A stretch of DNA of 64,000 nucleotides from positions 2,108,001 to 2,172,000 of the forward strand of contig NZ_CP013232.1 of NCBI RefSeq assembly GCF_001584145.1. The letters are read 5' to 3'. Shown in pieces: positions 63,426-64,000 of the stretch. Below the pieces are notes generated by a model. It searched no databases, was not told the origin of the DNA, and saw only the letters and a program-made list of their open reading frames with translations. This DNA comes from Collimonas fungivorans. GTDB taxonomy: Bacteria > Pseudomonadota > Gammaproteobacteria > Burkholderiales > Burkholderiaceae_D. The position numbers and the translations under genes are program-made. Each line of letters begins with the position of its first letter. Positions within the stretch are counted from its first letter, which is position 1.

Positions 63426-64000
63426 TCACATATTCGGATAGTTCGGCCCGCCACCGCCTTCCGGCGTCACCCACACGATATTCTGCGTCGGATCCTTGAT
63501 GTCGCAGGTTTTGCAGTGCACGCAGTTTTGCGCATTGATCTGCAGCCGCTCGGTATTGTCTTCATTGGTCACGAATTCATACACGCCGGCAGGGCAGTAG
63601 CGCGCTTCCGGCCCGGCATAGTCGCGCAGGTTGACGTTGACCGGCACGTTCGGATCTTTCAAGGTCAGGTGGATAGGCTGGTCTTCGGCATGGTTGGTGT
63701 TGGAGATGAACACCGACGACAGGCGGTCGAAGGTCAGCTTGCCGTCCGGTTTCGGATACTTGATCGGTGCGTAATTGGCGGCCGGCTTCAGGCATTCGTG
63801 GTCGGCATGGGTGTGGCGCAAGGTCCATGGCGCTTTGCCGCCGAACACCACCTGGTCGATGCCGACCATCAACGTGCCGAGATACAGGCCTTTGCTCATC
63901 CACGGCTTGAAGTTGCGCGCCTTGTGCAGTTCCTGGTGCAGCCAGGACTGTTCAAACGCCTCGCTATAGGCTGTCAGCTCGTCGAACTGGCGATTGTTGC
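63426..64000 (-). CDS. electron transfer flavoprotein-ubiquinone oxidoreductase (C-terminal part)
   Basis: Only the last 190 or so residues of this gene are in the window; it continues past the right edge. The open frame runs without stops to base 64000, with WMSKGLYLGTLMVGIDQV and the C-terminal [4Fe-4S] site NCVHCKTCDIKDPTQNIVW. The enzyme passes electrons from the electron transfer flavoprotein (fatty-acid and amino-acid oxidation) to ubiquinone in the inner membrane. Confidence 0.94.
   Translation of the reverse strand, partial: NNRQFDELTAYSEAFEQSWLHQELHKARNFKPWMSKGLYLGTLMVGIDQVVFGGKAPWTLRHTHADHECLKPAANYAPIKYPKPDGKLTFDRLSSVFISNTNHAEDQPIHLTLKDPNVPVNVNLRDYAGPEARYCPAGVYEFVTNEDNTERLQINAQNCVHCKTCDIKDPTQNIVWVTPEGGGGPNYPNM

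Noticed and set aside
1..64000. CRISPR array or prophage
   Set aside because: No regularly spaced repeats, cas genes or phage structural genes were seen.

Overview
The window looks like chromosome of a betaproteobacterium, most likely Burkholderiales/Oxalobacteraceae (Collimonas- or Herbaspirillum-like). This is inferred from the GC-rich coding style, the block tpiA-secG-tRNA-Leu(GAG)-nuoA..N-DUF2818-NUDIX, an ETF-ubiquinone oxidoreductase, a Porin_4-type porin and short single-domain ModE and ModC proteins. No database was searched.

Layout. 0.1-3.0 kb: a small His/Cys membrane protein and a TonB-dependent receptor. 3.2-10.7 kb: isocitrate lyase, a convergent Lrp/AsnC regulator, a TrpX-type ABC importer, a Glu/Leu/Phe/Val dehydrogenase and 4-hydroxyphenylpyruvate dioxygenase, which together suggest uptake and breakdown of aromatic amino acids. 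10.9-16.6 kb: porin, modABC with a divergent modE and a ModE-box-like site, and a ClC channel. 16.7-22.8 kb: two small membrane-related genes, rlmJ, then a TonB receptor, a small-molecule kinase and a PnuC transporter broken by one base, probably a vitamin scavenging operon. 22.9-29.9 kb: a degenerate EAL-HDOD protein and a chaperone-usher fimbrial operon. 29.9-37.8 kb: housekeeping and stress genes, including a methylglyoxal synthase with a duplicated domain, greB, yfcG, an aminotransferase, an orphan PIN protein, yaaA and a threonine-dehydratase-like enzyme. 37.9-55.3 kb: tpiA, secG, tRNA-Leu and the complete 14-gene respiratory complex I operon.

The most interesting part is 55.5-63.4 kb. 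It is an AT-richer accessory operon set between the nuo/NUDIX block and ETF-QO, and ends in a bidirectional terminator. In order it encodes a FabZ-like dehydratase, a ketosynthase with intact Cys-His-His, a FabG-like ketoreductase, an HMG-CoA-synthase-like enzyme, two crotonases, a second SDR with the Y-x6-K motif of FabL-type enoyl reductases, a lipocalin-like protein, one acyl carrier protein and a FabD-like acyltransferase with an apparent single-base frameshift. This is a polyketide beta-branching (HMGS) cassette combined with a full set of discrete fatty-acid-cycle enzymes and no modular megasynthase in the window. I infer that it builds a beta-methyl-branched, isoprenoid-like acyl chain on a single ACP. 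The product is unknown.

Two genes (pnuC and the acyltransferase) are each out of frame by exactly one missing G in a G-run, so consensus sequencing error is a serious alternative to real inactivation.
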